Assembly: GCF_006516955.1 (NCBI RefSeq)
Contig: NZ_VHLG01000001.1
Location: 558,001-622,000, forward strand
From: Martelella alba
Lineage (GTDB): Bacteria; Pseudomonadota; Alphaproteobacteria; Rhizobiales; Rhizobiaceae
Direction of reading: 5' to 3'
DNA: 64,000 nucleotides
Below, piece after piece: positions 34,275 to 44,281 of the stretch (positions within the stretch are counted from its first letter, which is position 1; every line of letters starts with the position of its first letter). The translations under genes and the position numbers were made by a program. Below the pieces are notes generated by a model, which was given only the letters and a program-made list of their open reading frames with translations, was not told the origin of the DNA and did not search any database.

Positions 34275-35525
34275 TTACTGGGCTTCATCAATGATGGCCT
34301 GTTCGGCCTTGGCGGCTTCGGCAATGCTGTCAGCCGGCGACTGGCCATCGAGCAGAACCCGGTTCGCCATATCGATCGCCACCTGGCGCTGCCCCGCCTC
34401 ATCGACGAACAGTGTCGTATGGGCATAATCCAGCCCCTTGAGGAACGGTGCATAGATCGGATTGGCGAGATTTTCCTCGGTAAGCGCTGCTTCGCGCCGC
34501 GCCGGCAGTTCGCCAACCGTCTTCAGCCAGATCTGCATGGCTTCCGGCGAGCTCAGATAGGTGAGGAATTTTTCCGCTGCTTCCAGCTTTTCACCCTCCA
34601 CCTTGGCGCCGATGCCATTGGCAAAATAGCTGGCATAATTGGACCGCGTGCCATCAGCATTGGCAGGCAGTTCGGTGACGCCCCAGTCGAAATCAGTGAT
34701 TTGACCGAATGTGCCCAGACGGAACGTGCCGTCAATGGTCATGCCGGCCTTGCCGCCCTTGAAGGCTGCCTGGGCCTCATCCATGAAGCCGGACTGGCCG
34801 ATCTTTTCCTTCAGCTGCAGGTCAGTGTAAAACTGCAAGGCTGCGGTGCCTTCCGGGCTGTCATAGGTGACCTTCCTGTAGTCATCCGTATAGGGAACGC
34901 CGCCATACTGGCGCACCAGAACCTCACGCCACCACTGGTGATCCTGACCACCCATATCGAGCGCCATGCCCTCGGTGGTGATATTGCCAGCATCATCATA
35001 TTTCACGATCGACTTGGCAGCCGAAACCATGTCGTCCAGCGTCTGCGGCGGTGCGCTCGGGTCGAGACCGTTTTCCTCAAACAGTTTCTTGTTGTAGAAC
35101 AGCGCCAGTGAACGCACGGCCGTCGGCAGGCCGTAATATTCACCGTCGCGCTTCATCGCCGTGACGATCGGGAAGAAATCCTTCTCGATTTCAGCCTGCG
35201 GGAACATATCCTCCGGCAGCGGCTGCAAAAGGCCGCCAGCCTTGAACTTGTCCAGCCAGCCATAGAAAAGCTGCATCACATCCGGGCCCTTGCCGGCCAT
35301 ATTGGCCGCGACAATACGGGTCTGGTAATCGGCATAGGGGAAGGTCACCTGCTTGACGGTAATGTCCGGATTGGCCGCCTCGAAATTCTCGATCAGCTGG
35401 TCCATCGCCTTGACACGAGTCTCATAGATATACTGCCAGTATTCGATCTCGACAGCATTGGCCGCGCTGACGGACAGCATGCTGATGCCGGCCACCAGGC
35501 CAGCGAAAAGGGTCGCTTTGCGCAT
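34275..35525 (-). CDS. carbohydrate ABC transporter extracellular solute-binding protein
   Basis: 416 residues of the SBP_bac_1 (UgpB/MalE) family. The signal peptide is clear: MRKATLFAGLVAGISMLSVS, with likely cleavage at ANAVE. The mature part begins with EIEYWQYIYETRV and has KGPDVMQLFYGWLDKF, FEENGLDPSAPPQTLDDMV and FKGGKAGMTIDGTF. It is the first gene of the leftward operon. GGAG lies eight bases before ATG 35525; a start at 35549 would put charged residues before the signal. The ligand is unknown. Confidence 0.93.
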   Translation of the reverse strand: MRKATLFAGLVAGISMLSVSAANAVEIEYWQYIYETRVKAMDQLIENFEAANPDITVKQVTFPYADYQTRIVAANMAGKGPDVMQLFYGWLDKFKAGGLLQPLPEDMFPQAEIEKDFFPIVTAMKRDGEYYGLPTAVRSLALFYNKKLFEENGLDPSAPPQTLDDMVSAAKSIVKYDDAGNITTEGMALDMGGQDHQWWREVLVRQYGGVPYTDDYRKVTYDSPEGTAALQFYTDLQLKEKIGQSGFMDEAQAAFKGGKAGMTIDGTFRLGTFGQITDFDWGVTELPANADGTRSNYASYFANGIGAKVEGEKLEAAEKFLTYLSSPEAMQIWLKTVGELPARREAALTEENLANPIYAPFLKGLDYAHTTLFVDEAGQRQVAIDMANRVLLDGQSPADSIAEAAKAEQAIIDEAQ

Positions 35526-35717
35526 AATCTTCTCCGCTTCCCGCGGCAAAAGCCTGCGGGCATTGTTCCCGTTTGGCCGCTCACCGCGACGGATGACAGC
35601 CGTTGATCATTTGTTTTTGAAAAGGCGCGGTTTTCCGCTTGCCTCATTCGAGCGATCCTGTTTCGTCCCTCCGCTCGCACTTTACGGTTGCCCGACTTCA
35701 CGGCTTTGTCAATAACA

Positions 35718-35738
35718 TAATCTAATTGAATTAATCTA
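35718..35738. promoter_or_regulatory. direct repeat, possible ROK operator between divergent genes
   Basis: TAATCTA occurs at 35718 and again at 35732, 14 bases apart, within an AT-rich patch. A TTGACA hexamer for the leftward operon lies at 35707-35712. The position between the binding-protein gene and the ROK regulator suits an operator controlling both directions. Confidence 0.3.
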
Positions 35739-35793
35739 TTGACGATAGAACGGAGCCAAATCACACTGCAGGGCATAGCGAAACGGAACAGCG

Positions 35794-37014
35794 ATGAACG
35801 AGAGACTGCCGCCTCAACCGCAATTTGCCATTGGCAACAATCCTGAACGCAACCGCGAGCATAACCGCCGCGTCGTGCTGGATATCGTGCGCCAGAACGG
35901 CATGCTGGGGCGCATGGAGATTGCCCGCCTGACCCAGCTGACAGCACAGGCGGTTGCCAATATCGTCGATGAACTCGTCAGCGATAACCTTTTGATGAAT
36001 ACCGGACGCAGGCGTTCCGGGCGCGGCCAGCCGCCAATCCAGTTCGCTGTCAATCCCGAAGGCGCTGCAACCATCGGCGTCGAGATCGCCACTGACCAGA
36101 TGGTGACGACGGTGCTCGATCTGACCGGCGTCGTGCGTTATCGCCGCATGATCGCGCTGGCTGACACGACACCGCAGCAATGCCTGCCCGTGTTCGCAGC
36201 CGAGGTCGAGCGCGCCAAAGGCGCCATGCAATCCCCCTTGATGGGCGTGGGAGTCGTCATGCCGGGCCCTTTCGGCATTGAGGGCATGAGTTTTGTCGGT
36301 CCGACAACCCTGCCCGGCTGGGCGGGCCTGGATGTGAGGGCTGAACTTGAGGCCGCCTGCGGCCACCCGGTGATCCTCGAAAATGACGCCAATGCCGCGG
36401 CCGTCGGCGAGCGGCTATTCGGCGTCGGCCGCACCGTCTCGAATTTCTGCATGATCTATTTCGGTACCGGCCTTGGCCTTGGCATGATTCAGGAGGGCGC
36501 GCCCTATCGCGGCGCCTTCGGCAATGCCGGCGAGATCGGCCATGTCATGGTGATGCCAAAAGGCAGGCTCTGCCCCTGCGGCCAGCATGGCTGCCTCGAG
36601 CGTTACGCCTCGGTTCATGCGCTTCACGAAAAATTCGACACGGCCGGCCGGCCGCGGCCGCTGATCGACCAGATCGAGGCGCTTTACGACGCCGCCGACC
36701 CGATCATCACCGAATGGCTGGACGAGGCCGCCGAGCACCTTTCCACCATGGTCGCCCTCCTGGAGAACATCCTCGATCCCGAGACGGTGATCTTCGGTGG
36801 CGCACTTTCCGACCGGCTGATCGATGCACTGCTGGACCGCCTGTCGCATCTGCCGCTGTCGGTTGCCGGTCGCCGCTCGCGCGCCCTGCCACGCGTCATG
36901 CGCGGCACGACCGGCCAGTATACGGCCGCGCTCGGCGCAGCCGCGATGCCGCTTTTCGAAATCCTGACACCTAAACTGGAAACGTCGCCGCCCGGCCAAG
37001 AGGTGGCATTTTAG
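35794..37014 (+). CDS. ROK-family transcriptional regulator
   Basis: 406 residues: a MarR-like winged HTH (residues about 25-85, MEIARLTQLTAQAVANIVDELV) joined to a ROK kinase-like domain. ROK marks are FGTGLGLGMIQEG, the Zn motif CPCGQHGCLERYAS, and ENDANAAAVGE. Such NagC/XylR-type proteins repress sugar operons and sense free sugars or sugar phosphates. The gene is divergent from the carbohydrate ABC operon and 11 bases before the PIG-L gene, so it probably controls both. Whether it retains kinase activity is unclear. Confidence 0.93.
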   Translation: MNERLPPQPQFAIGNNPERNREHNRRVVLDIVRQNGMLGRMEIARLTQLTAQAVANIVDELVSDNLLMNTGRRRSGRGQPPIQFAVNPEGAATIGVEIATDQMVTTVLDLTGVVRYRRMIALADTTPQQCLPVFAAEVERAKGAMQSPLMGVGVVMPGPFGIEGMSFVGPTTLPGWAGLDVRAELEAACGHPVILENDANAAAVGERLFGVGRTVSNFCMIYFGTGLGLGMIQEGAPYRGAFGNAGEIGHVMVMPKGRLCPCGQHGCLERYASVHALHEKFDTAGRPRPLIDQIEALYDAADPIITEWLDEAAEHLSTMVALLENILDPETVIFGGALSDRLIDALLDRLSHLPLSVAGRRSRALPRVMRGTTGQYTAALGAAAMPLFEILTPKLETSPPGQEVAF

Positions 37015-37025
37015 ACGGGGAACCC

Positions 37026-39428
37026 ATGCTCTCACCGCGCGAACGCATTGAACGCCAGAAGGCCTCACCGGCTCTGATCCGCCTCTACCGTGCTCTCATG
37101 CGGTTAAAATCGCCGCTGACAATGATGAATACCGGCGCCCATCCGGATGACGAGAATTCCGCACTTCTGGCCTATCTCAGCCTCGGACTCGGCATGCGGG
37201 TGATTGTTGCCTGCTCGACCCGCGGCGAAGGCGGGCAGAATGTGCTCGGTCCCGAGCGGATCGGCGCACTGGGTGTGCTCAGAACCCGGGAGATGGAAGA
37301 GGCAGCGCGCGAACTTGATGCCGATATTCACTGGCTCGGTCACGGCCCTGATGATCCGGTACATGATTTCGGCTTTTCCAAGGATGGCGACGGCACGTTC
37401 GGCCGCTGGGGCGAGGAACGCATTGTCGAGCGTCTTGTGCGTGCCTATCGCCTTGAAAAGCCGGATATCGTCGTGCCGACCTTTCTCGATGTGCCCGGCC
37501 AGCACGGCCATCACCGCGCCATGACGCGCGCGGCAGAAACCGCGATTGCGCTGGCCGCCGATGACAAAGCCTTCCCGGAGCATTTTGCTGAAGGCCTCGC
37601 CCCCTGGACGGTCGCAAAATACTACCTTCCCGCCGTTTCGGGTGCAGGCGGAACCTATGATGACGACCTGCCACCACCGCCGGAAACCCTTGTGGTTGCA
37701 GCGCCTGAGCTGGATGCAGCAACCGGGGCCGCCTATACGCGCATCGGCGAATGGTCGCGCTATTACCATGCCTCGCAGGGCATGGGTCGCTGGCCGGATT
37801 CCGCCTATGATATCTGGCCGCTACACCTGAAAATCGGCCCTGCCGGGCCGCGCGCGGAACAGACGATTACCGACGATCTGCCGACTTCGCTCGCCGATCT
37901 TTCAATGGGAGATCGAGACGTCGAACAGGCACTGACCGCCGCCGATGATGCAATCGCCGGGGCTATTGCCGCCTTTCCCGACAAGACTTCCATCATTGCC
38001 AGGCTGGGCGAGGCCGCAGCACATATCGAAAATGCACTGGCACTCGCCTCGGCACCGATGACGGAAGCGCACGGACATCGCCTGAAGCGCAAACTTGCCG
38101 AGATCGATGCCGCAATCTTCGAATGCGAGGCCTTGTTCTTTAAAGCCTATATGGACTGCGAGACCATCGCCCCGGACGGGGTCGCCACGCTTTCAGTGAT
38201 TGTCAACGAGCGCGACATGCGCGATTTTGAAATCACACCGCTCTTGCCACAAGGCATCAGTGTGACCCGGACCGAACAGGTCGGCGAGACGTTTGAATTC
38301 ACCCTTTCCGCCACACAAAGCGCACCGCTTTCCAGACAATACGCTGCGGCCTGGTCATCGATGGGCGGCAATGGTCCGGTCAGCATCAGACTTTCAGGCA
38401 CCGTTTCCGGCCGCGTGGTCAGTGCACACTATGATCTGGAAACTCCGCTTGCCGTGGCTCCGGCGAATTCACTGACACTGAAACCGGAAGCCCTGCTGAT
38501 CGCGACGGAGAATATCCCCGGAAGTATCACCTTCAGCGCAGAACTCTCCGGCCCAGCCTGGAATGCGGCAAACCTCACCTTCGATCCACCGCCCGGCTGG
38601 ATGATTGCAGGCACGGAGACCGGCTTTGCCATCAGCCCACCGAAAGATCTTGCCGCAGGACTTGTCGAAATCAGCCCGCTGGTGGCCGGCAGCCCCGCCG
38701 CCAATATCGCGCCAATCGCCTATCCGCATATCGGCCGCACCCGCTTCATCCGGCCGGAAGTGCTGAAGGTTCTGTCGCTTGACCTGAAACTGCCCGAGGC
38801 TGCACGGATTGGCTATATTGGCGGCGGTGCGGACCGGGTCGGTCTCTGGCTGAAACGCATGGGGCTTGACGTCACCGAGCTTGATGCCACCGCCCTTGGC
38901 GGCGACCTGTCGCACTATACAGCAATCGTTGTTGGTATTTTCGCCTTCGGCACACGGCCGGATCTGGCCGCTGCAACGATGCGGTTGCACCGCTATGTCG
39001 AAGATGGCGGCCATCTGGTGACACTCTACCATCGCCCTTCGGATGGCTGGGACCCGCAAACAGTCCCGCCGCGCCCCATCAAGATCGGCACGCCATCGCT
39101 CCGCTGGCGCGTAACCGATCCCAATGCTGAAGTGCGCATCCTCGACCCGAACCATCCGCTTGTCACCGGACCCAACCGCATAGGACCGGATGACTGGAAA
39201 GGTTGGGACAAGGAACGCGGCCTCTATTTCGCATCCACCTGGGACGCAGCCTATACGCCGCTTATGGCCATGCATGACCCGGAGGAGCAGGCCTTGCTTG
39301 GCGCCCTCATTTCAGGCCGCATCAGCAAAGGGCGCCACACCCATACAAGTCTCGTTCTCCACCATCAGATGGATAAACTCGTTCCAGGCGCCTTCAGGCT
39401 GATGGCCAATCTCGTTCAACCAGCCTGA
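37026..39428 (+). CDS. PIG-L family deacetylase with extended C-terminus
   Basis: 800 residues. The first 200 hold a complete PIG-L/LmbE domain with metal-binding AHPDDEN and GQHGHHRAM, plus CSTRGEGGQN. PIG-L enzymes remove N-acetyl groups from glucosamine-type substrates. The middle (about 390-560) looks like beta-sandwich sequence. The C-terminal part (from about 590) resembles a glutamine-amidotransferase-like fold (RIGYIGGGADRVGLWLKRMG; GGHLVTLYHRPSDG), as in other long PIG-L proteins. Unlike many long homologues there is no signal peptide, so deacetylation occurs after import. It follows the ROK gene by 11 bases and probably acts with the divergent ABC operon. Confidence 0.88.
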   Translation: MLSPRERIERQKASPALIRLYRALMRLKSPLTMMNTGAHPDDENSALLAYLSLGLGMRVIVACSTRGEGGQNVLGPERIGALGVLRTREMEEAARELDADIHWLGHGPDDPVHDFGFSKDGDGTFGRWGEERIVERLVRAYRLEKPDIVVPTFLDVPGQHGHHRAMTRAAETAIALAADDKAFPEHFAEGLAPWTVAKYYLPAVSGAGGTYDDDLPPPPETLVVAAPELDAATGAAYTRIGEWSRYYHASQGMGRWPDSAYDIWPLHLKIGPAGPRAEQTITDDLPTSLADLSMGDRDVEQALTAADDAIAGAIAAFPDKTSIIARLGEAAAHIENALALASAPMTEAHGHRLKRKLAEIDAAIFECEALFFKAYMDCETIAPDGVATLSVIVNERDMRDFEITPLLPQGISVTRTEQVGETFEFTLSATQSAPLSRQYAAAWSSMGGNGPVSIRLSGTVSGRVVSAHYDLETPLAVAPANSLTLKPEALLIATENIPGSITFSAELSGPAWNAANLTFDPPPGWMIAGTETGFAISPPKDLAAGLVEISPLVAGSPAANIAPIAYPHIGRTRFIRPEVLKVLSLDLKLPEAARIGYIGGGADRVGLWLKRMGLDVTELDATALGGDLSHYTAIVVGIFAFGTRPDLAAATMRLHRYVEDGGHLVTLYHRPSDGWDPQTVPPRPIKIGTPSLRWRVTDPNAEVRILDPNHPLVTGPNRIGPDDWKGWDKERGLYFASTWDAAYTPLMAMHDPEEQALLGALISGRISKGRHTHTSLVLHHQMDKLVPGAFRLMANLVQPA

Positions 39429-39548
39429 TGCCGAGGCCCGCAGGCCTCAACAAGACGGACCCCAGCCCGGACAGCGCGCAGACAGCACCCTAACACGGCG
39501 CATATCGCACTGTCCGGCAAGACGTTCTGTCGTGAAGAGGCCGAATGG

Positions 39549-39977
39549 TTACACAGTCGTTTCGAGCCTGCCGCCGATGGTCTGCGTCGATTGCGCAGCG
39601 TCAGAAGACGCCATCGCCTCTGCATAAGACGGTGGCGCGGTTTCCCGCCCGGCACCAGCCGCGACCGCTTCTTCATATGACGGCGGCCGGCTCCCCTGCC
39701 CGGCACCTGCAGCGACGGCTTCTTCATATGACGGCGGCGGCGCGGTCGGAGTGCGGCCGCGAGAAGCTGCACGCTGACCTTCCGCATAGGGACCAGCCAT
39801 GCCCTGTCCGCCATTTTGCGCAGCGCGCCGGCCCGAGCCATTTATCATAGCCCGATAATGAGCAACCAGCCCCCGGTTCAACCTCTCTTGATTTCGCGCT
39901 GCGCGACCGGGCGTCGCTGGCGTACCGACAGAACTCCGCCGGTACAATGAAAAAATTCCTCCAACACCAATACTCAT
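39549..39977 (-). CDS. small protein with three tandem PPSY motifs and an ETTV C-terminus
   Basis: 142 residues. Residues 81-118 carry three copies of a 17-residue unit beginning PPSYEEAVAAGAG (PPSY at 81, 98 and 115); the third reads PPSYAEAMA. PPxY is the class I WW-domain ligand. The last four residues, ETTV, match a class I PDZ ligand (S/T-x-hydrophobic at the end). The N-terminus is short, Ser/Gly rich and not a Sec signal; no membrane segment is present. AAGGAG lies six bases before ATG 39977, so the gene is well supported. Upstream DNA is strikingly AT-rich. Both motifs serve eukaryotic domains, so a translocated host-directed protein is suggested (inference). No family is recognised. 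Confidence 0.75.
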   Translation of the reverse strand: MSIGVGGIFSLYRRSSVGTPATPGRAARNQERLNRGLVAHYRAMINGSGRRAAQNGGQGMAGPYAEGQRAASRGRTPTAPPPSYEEAVAAGAGQGSRPPSYEEAVAAGAGRETAPPSYAEAMASSDAAQSTQTIGGRLETTV

Positions 39978-40506
39978 ATTTAGCTCCTTTACAGTCAGAT
40001 AATGATTGACAATATTGCTGCTGAGCCAAATATAATAAAATAGATAAATTTAATTTATTTTATATATTTCACCTATTCAGATATAAATATTTTAAAACGC
40101 AAATATAAATTTGCATTTGAATTATTGATAATCTTAAATTGAATTATATTTCGAATTTGCCAGATATTCGGCAGCTTCATGAAATTCTTCCTGAAACACC
40201 CGTGGAGACAACGCGTGCCGCGAGAAAGGCTCGCATTGCAAAACAACCGATAAAACATCGCTGCAAGCCTGACTTTCGATATGACGGTCTCAGGAGACTT
40301 GGCGCAGCGCCCGAGAACAAAAGCGCAAACAACGACCTGAACCGATCCTGCGCCCGTCCGAAAATCGATCCGGGTATCCCTCTCAACGCAGGCGGTTGAC
40401 CGCAGTCTTTTCCGGCCAGGCGATAGGCCTCAAAGCGCGTCATCTGTATCAAACGCACAGCCGTCGCCTGATCATATGCGGGGAAGCTGATTTTTGCCGC
40501 CAGTTA
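39978..40506. other. AT-rich gene-free stretch upstream of the PPSY gene
   Basis: About 530 bases. From 40000 to 40145 the sequence is dominated by A/T (long runs such as ATAAATTTAATTTATTTTAT), far from the GC-rich neighbourhood. It probably holds the promoter of the PPSY gene and may bind an AT-preferring silencer. From 40150 the composition returns to normal. An 86-codon frame at 40139-40399 lacks a ribosome site and is not called. Confidence 0.55.
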
Positions 40507-40544
40507 CAAAAAATGCTGCCCGCGCTTGGGAGATCGCGGGCAGC
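40507..40544 (-). terminator. Rho-independent terminator of ackA
   Basis: On the minus strand GCTGCCCGCG and CGCGGGCAGC form a 10-bp perfect stem with a ten-base loop, followed by a run of six T. It lies about 50 bases after the ackA stop, ending the phosphoketolase/acetate kinase transcript. Confidence 0.85.
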
Positions 40545-40595
40545 ACTTCAATTCGATCATTCCAGCCGGCCTGGGAGAAGCCGGCTCACACAAGA

Positions 40596-41807
40596 TCAGG
40601 CAACAGCGCTCTGCTTGGCGGCATCGAGCTCGGAAACGATGCGGGCTGTCTGCTTGGCCAGAATGATTTCCTCATCCGTCGGAATGACGCGGATTTCAAC
40701 GCGGCTTTCCGGCGAGGAAATGATCTCGGCATTGGCATTATTGGCTTCGTCATCAATCTGAACGCCAAGCCAGCCGATACGATCGCAGATCATCTTGCGG
40801 ATCGGAGCAGAATTTTCACCAATGCCAGCCGAGAAGACCAGGCTTTCAATACCGCCCATCGTGGCAACCATGATCGACAATTCACGGCAGGCGCGGAAGA
40901 CGAACAGGTCGATCGCCTTCTTGGCGTTCGGGTGGTCGCTTTCCATCAGCACGCGCAGATCGCCGGAAATGCCTGAAACACCAAGCAGACCGGACTTGTA
41001 ATAGAGCATGTGCTTGATATCGGCGGGCGACAGATTTTCCTTCTCCATCAGCGTCAGCACGAGGCCGGGGTCGACGGTGCCCGAACGGGTGCCCATCATC
41101 AGGCCCCCAAGCGGCGTCAGGCCCATGGTCGTGTCGATGGCCTTGCCATCACGCATGGCACACATGGAAGAACCGCTACCCAAATGGGCTACAACTGTCC
41201 TCTTGCGCACCAGATATTCGGAGATCTCGCGCAGGCGCTCGGCGATATAAGTGTAGGAGAGGCCATGAAAACCGAATCGGCGATAGCCCTTGGCTTCATA
41301 TTCCAGCGGGATCGGATAACGGGCAGCGCGTTCATCGATATTGACGTGGAAAGCCGTGTCGAAGCAGGCGATCTGCGGTAAATCGGGACGAATGCGGCGG
41401 AACAGCTTCACCGAGGCAAGGTTTGCCGGCTGGTGCAGCGGCCCCATGGGAATGAGCTCTTCAAGATAGGAAACGATCTCGTCATCGAGAAGGACGGGCT
41501 CGGCAAAACGGCCACCGCCATGCAGAACGCGGTGCCCGACACCCAGAAGCGGCGCATTGGCAATGTAAGGCTTGATGACCTCGAAGATCCGTTCGAGCAT
41601 GTCTTCCTGCATATGCTCGCCGATCTGGAGATCGAAATTGCAGATAACCTTACCGCTCGCTTCTTTCACGGCAAGGTGCGGGTTCTCGTTGACGCCGTCG
41701 AACTGGCCGCGCAGAACGAGTTCGAACTGGTCTCCAGGCAACACCTTGTAAAGGCGAAATTTGAGGCTGGAAGACCCGGCATTCAGAGCCAGAATTGTGC
41801 CATTCAT
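40596..41807 (-). CDS. ackA: acetate kinase
   Basis: 403 residues, standard length. The family signatures are intact: NAGSSSLKFRLY at the N-terminus, the HRVLHGGGRF segment, and GLTPLGGLMMGTRSG in the middle. It makes ATP and acetate from acetyl phosphate and ADP. ATG 41807 fits the family start; the frame runs further upstream into unrelated sequence. The gene is 74 bases after the phosphoketolase stop, so acetyl phosphate from that enzyme is its substrate. The pair gives a route from pentose or fructose phosphates to acetate. Confidence 0.97.
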   Translation of the reverse strand: MNGTILALNAGSSSLKFRLYKVLPGDQFELVLRGQFDGVNENPHLAVKEASGKVICNFDLQIGEHMQEDMLERIFEVIKPYIANAPLLGVGHRVLHGGGRFAEPVLLDDEIVSYLEELIPMGPLHQPANLASVKLFRRIRPDLPQIACFDTAFHVNIDERAARYPIPLEYEAKGYRRFGFHGLSYTYIAERLREISEYLVRKRTVVAHLGSGSSMCAMRDGKAIDTTMGLTPLGGLMMGTRSGTVDPGLVLTLMEKENLSPADIKHMLYYKSGLLGVSGISGDLRVLMESDHPNAKKAIDLFVFRACRELSIMVATMGGIESLVFSAGIGENSAPIRKMICDRIGWLGVQIDDEANNANAEIISSPESRVEIRVIPTDEEIILAKQTARIVSELDAAKQSAVA

Positions 41808-41881
41808 ATTTTTTGATCCGAAAATTGGGAGCGCACCGCCTGGGGGATCCCAATGCGGTGCGCAGGCTTCAAACGAGATGG

Positions 41882-44281
41882 TTAGGCCTTGGGATAGGGC
41901 CAGCGCCATCCAAGAATTTCCGGCATGTCCTGTCCATGCTCGCGGACATAATTGTGGTGTTTTTCACGCATCGCTTTGAAATAGCTCAAAGCGGCCGCAC
42001 CTTTTTCACCGAACCCACCGGCACGCTCAATCGCGTCCATGGCCAGATGGTACCGGTCGAGACGGTTCTGCACAACCATGTCGAACGGAGTTGTCGTCGT
42101 TCCCTCTTCAACATAGCCACGTACATGGATGTTGTTGTGGTTGTGACGGCGATAGGCCAGGCGGTGGATCAGCCACGGATAGCCATGATAGGCAAAGATG
42201 ACCGGCTTGGTGGTGGTGAAGAGTTCGTCGAACACTTCGTCACGAACGCCATGCGGATGCTCTTCCTTCGGCTGCAGGGCCATCAGGTCGACAACATTGA
42301 CCACCTTGACCTTCAGTTCCGGAAGCTGTTCGCGAAGCAGATCAACAGCAGCCATCATTTCAAGGGTCGGAACGTCACCGGCACTGGCGAGGACCACATC
42401 GGGTTCTTCACCTTCGGGAACATTGCTGGCCCACTTCCATTCACCCATGCCCTTGTCGCAATGGATGATGGCTTCGTCGATGGTCAGCCATTGCGGCTGC
42501 GGCTGCTTGCCGGCAACGATGACGTTGACGCGGTCATAGGTCTTCAGCACGTGATCACCGATAACCAGAAGCGTGTTGGCATCCGGCGGGAAATAAGTGC
42601 GGACGACGTCGGCCTTCTTGTTGACTACATGGTCGATAAAGCCCGGATCCTGATGGCTGAAGCCGTTGTGGTCCTGACGCCACACATGCGATGTCAGCAG
42701 ATAGTTCAGCGACGAAACCGGCTTGCGCCATTCGATATGACGGGTCGTCTTCAGCCACTTGGCATGCTGGTTGAACATCGAATCGATGATGTGAATGAAG
42801 GCTTCATAGCACGAGAAGAAGCCATGGCGGCCGGTCAGCAAGTAGCCTTCAAGCCAGCCCTGGCACAGATGCTCGCTGAGCACTTCCATGACGCGGCCGT
42901 CGCGGGCGACATGCTCGTCATAGTCCTTGACTTCTGCCATCCAGACGCGATCCGTGACATCGAACACATCCTGCAGGCGGTTCGAAGCGGTTTCGTCGGG
43001 GCCCATGATGCGGAAATTGCGCTCATCGGCATTCAGGCGAAGCACTTCGCGCAGCAGAAGGCCGAGATGTTTGGTAGCCGATGTCTGAATTTCGCCGCGC
43101 TGCGTGACGTCTACCGCGAAATCGCGGAAGTTCGGCATATTCAGTTCCTTGCGCAGGATACCGCCATTGGTGTGCGGGTTTGCGCTCATGCGAAGGTCGC
43201 CTTCAGGCGTCAGCGCAGCCAGCTCGGGAAGCAGCTTGCCGTTATCATCAAACAGCGTCTTCGGCTCATAGCTTTCCAGCCATTCCTGCAGCTGTTCGCG
43301 GTGTGCGACATCCTGACGGGCTTCGGCAATCGGAACCTGGTGCGAACGCCAGAAATCTTCGCATTTCTTGTTGTCGACGAATTTCGGCCCGGTCCAGCCC
43401 TTGGGGCTGCGCAGGATGATCATCGGCCAACGCGGCATTTCATAAACGGCGCCTTCGGCGCGGGCTGCTTCCTGGATCTCGCGAATGCGTGCGTAGCACT
43501 CATCCATGACCTCGGCCATGCGCTGATGCATATATTCCGGGTCATTGCCTTCGACATAGAAGGGCTCATAGCCATAACCCTGGAACAGGTCGGTCAGATC
43601 CTTCTTGCTCATGCGGGCAAGGATCGTCGGATTGGCGATCTTGTAGCCGTTGAGGTGGAGAATCGGCAGAACCGCGCCGTCATTGATCGGGTTCAGGAAC
43701 TTGTTCGAATGCCACGATGCGGCAAGCGGGCCGGTTTCGGCTTCACCGTCGCCAACAACGCAGGCAACGATCAGATCCGGGTTGTCATAGGCAGCGCCAT
43801 AGGCGTGAACCAGCGCATAACCAAGTTCACCACCTTCATGGATCGAACCGGGCGTTTCCGGCGCGACATGGCTGGGGATACCGCCGGGGAACGAGAACTG
43901 CTTGAACAGCTTCTGCATGCCGGATTCGTCTTCCGTGATATTCGGATAGACTTCCGTATAGGTGCCATCGAGATAAGCGTTGGCTACCAGGCCAGGACCG
44001 CCATGGCCGGGGCCGCAGATGTAAATCATGCTGGCATCATGCGCCTTGATGACGCGGTTCAGATGCACATAGATAAAGTTGAGACCCGGCGTGGTGCCCC
44101 AATGGCCAAGCAGGCGCGGCTTTACGTCGGTATCCTTCAGCGGCGTGCGCAGAAGCGGGTTGTCCATGAGATAGATCTGACCGACCGAAAGGTAGTTGGC
44201 CGCAGCCCAATACCTGTTAATCAGATCCAGCTCTTCAGCACCAAGCACATTCTTGGCGGCATCAGGCACAATCTGTTCCAT
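41882..44281 (-). CDS. xfp: phosphoketolase
   Basis: 799 residues, full length. Both phosphoketolase signatures are seen: [14 protein letters not shown] and the thiamine-diphosphate motif [29 protein letters not shown] is also conserved. The enzyme splits xylulose-5-phosphate (and often fructose-6-phosphate) with phosphate to acetyl phosphate plus a shorter sugar phosphate. GGGGAAAT lies just before the ATG. Coupled with ackA downstream it gives ATP without decarboxylation. The sugar operons upstream in the window could feed it with pentulose phosphate (inference). Confidence 0.97.
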   Translation of the reverse strand: MEQIVPDAAKNVLGAEELDLINRYWAAANYLSVGQIYLMDNPLLRTPLKDTDVKPRLLGHWGTTPGLNFIYVHLNRVIKAHDASMIYICGPGHGGPGLVANAYLDGTYTEVYPNITEDESGMQKLFKQFSFPGGIPSHVAPETPGSIHEGGELGYALVHAYGAAYDNPDLIVACVVGDGEAETGPLAASWHSNKFLNPINDGAVLPILHLNGYKIANPTILARMSKKDLTDLFQGYGYEPFYVEGNDPEYMHQRMAEVMDECYARIREIQEAARAEGAVYEMPRWPMIILRSPKGWTGPKFVDNKKCEDFWRSHQVPIAEARQDVAHREQLQEWLESYEPKTLFDDNGKLLPELAALTPEGDLRMSANPHTNGGILRKELNMPNFRDFAVDVTQRGEIQTSATKHLGLLLREVLRLNADERNFRIMGPDETASNRLQDVFDVTDRVWMAEVKDYDEHVARDGRVMEVLSEHLCQGWLEGYLLTGRHGFFSCYEAFIHIIDSMFNQHAKWLKTTRHIEWRKPVSSLNYLLTSHVWRQDHNGFSHQDPGFIDHVVNKKADVVRTYFPPDANTLLVIGDHVLKTYDRVNVIVAGKQPQPQWLTIDEAIIHCDKGMGEWKWASNVPEGEEPDVVLASAGDVPTLEMMAAVDLLREQLPELKVKVVNVVDLMALQPKEEHPHGVRDEVFDELFTTTKPVIFAYHGYPWLIHRLAYRRHNHNNIHVRGYVEEGTTTTPFDMVVQNRLDRYHLAMDAIERAGGFGEKGAAALSYFKAMREKHHNYVREHGQDMPEILGWRWPYPKA

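Noticed and set aside
40139-40399. 86-codon frame after the AT-rich island
   Set aside because: No ribosome site, no recognised motif, and another frame overlaps it on the other strand.
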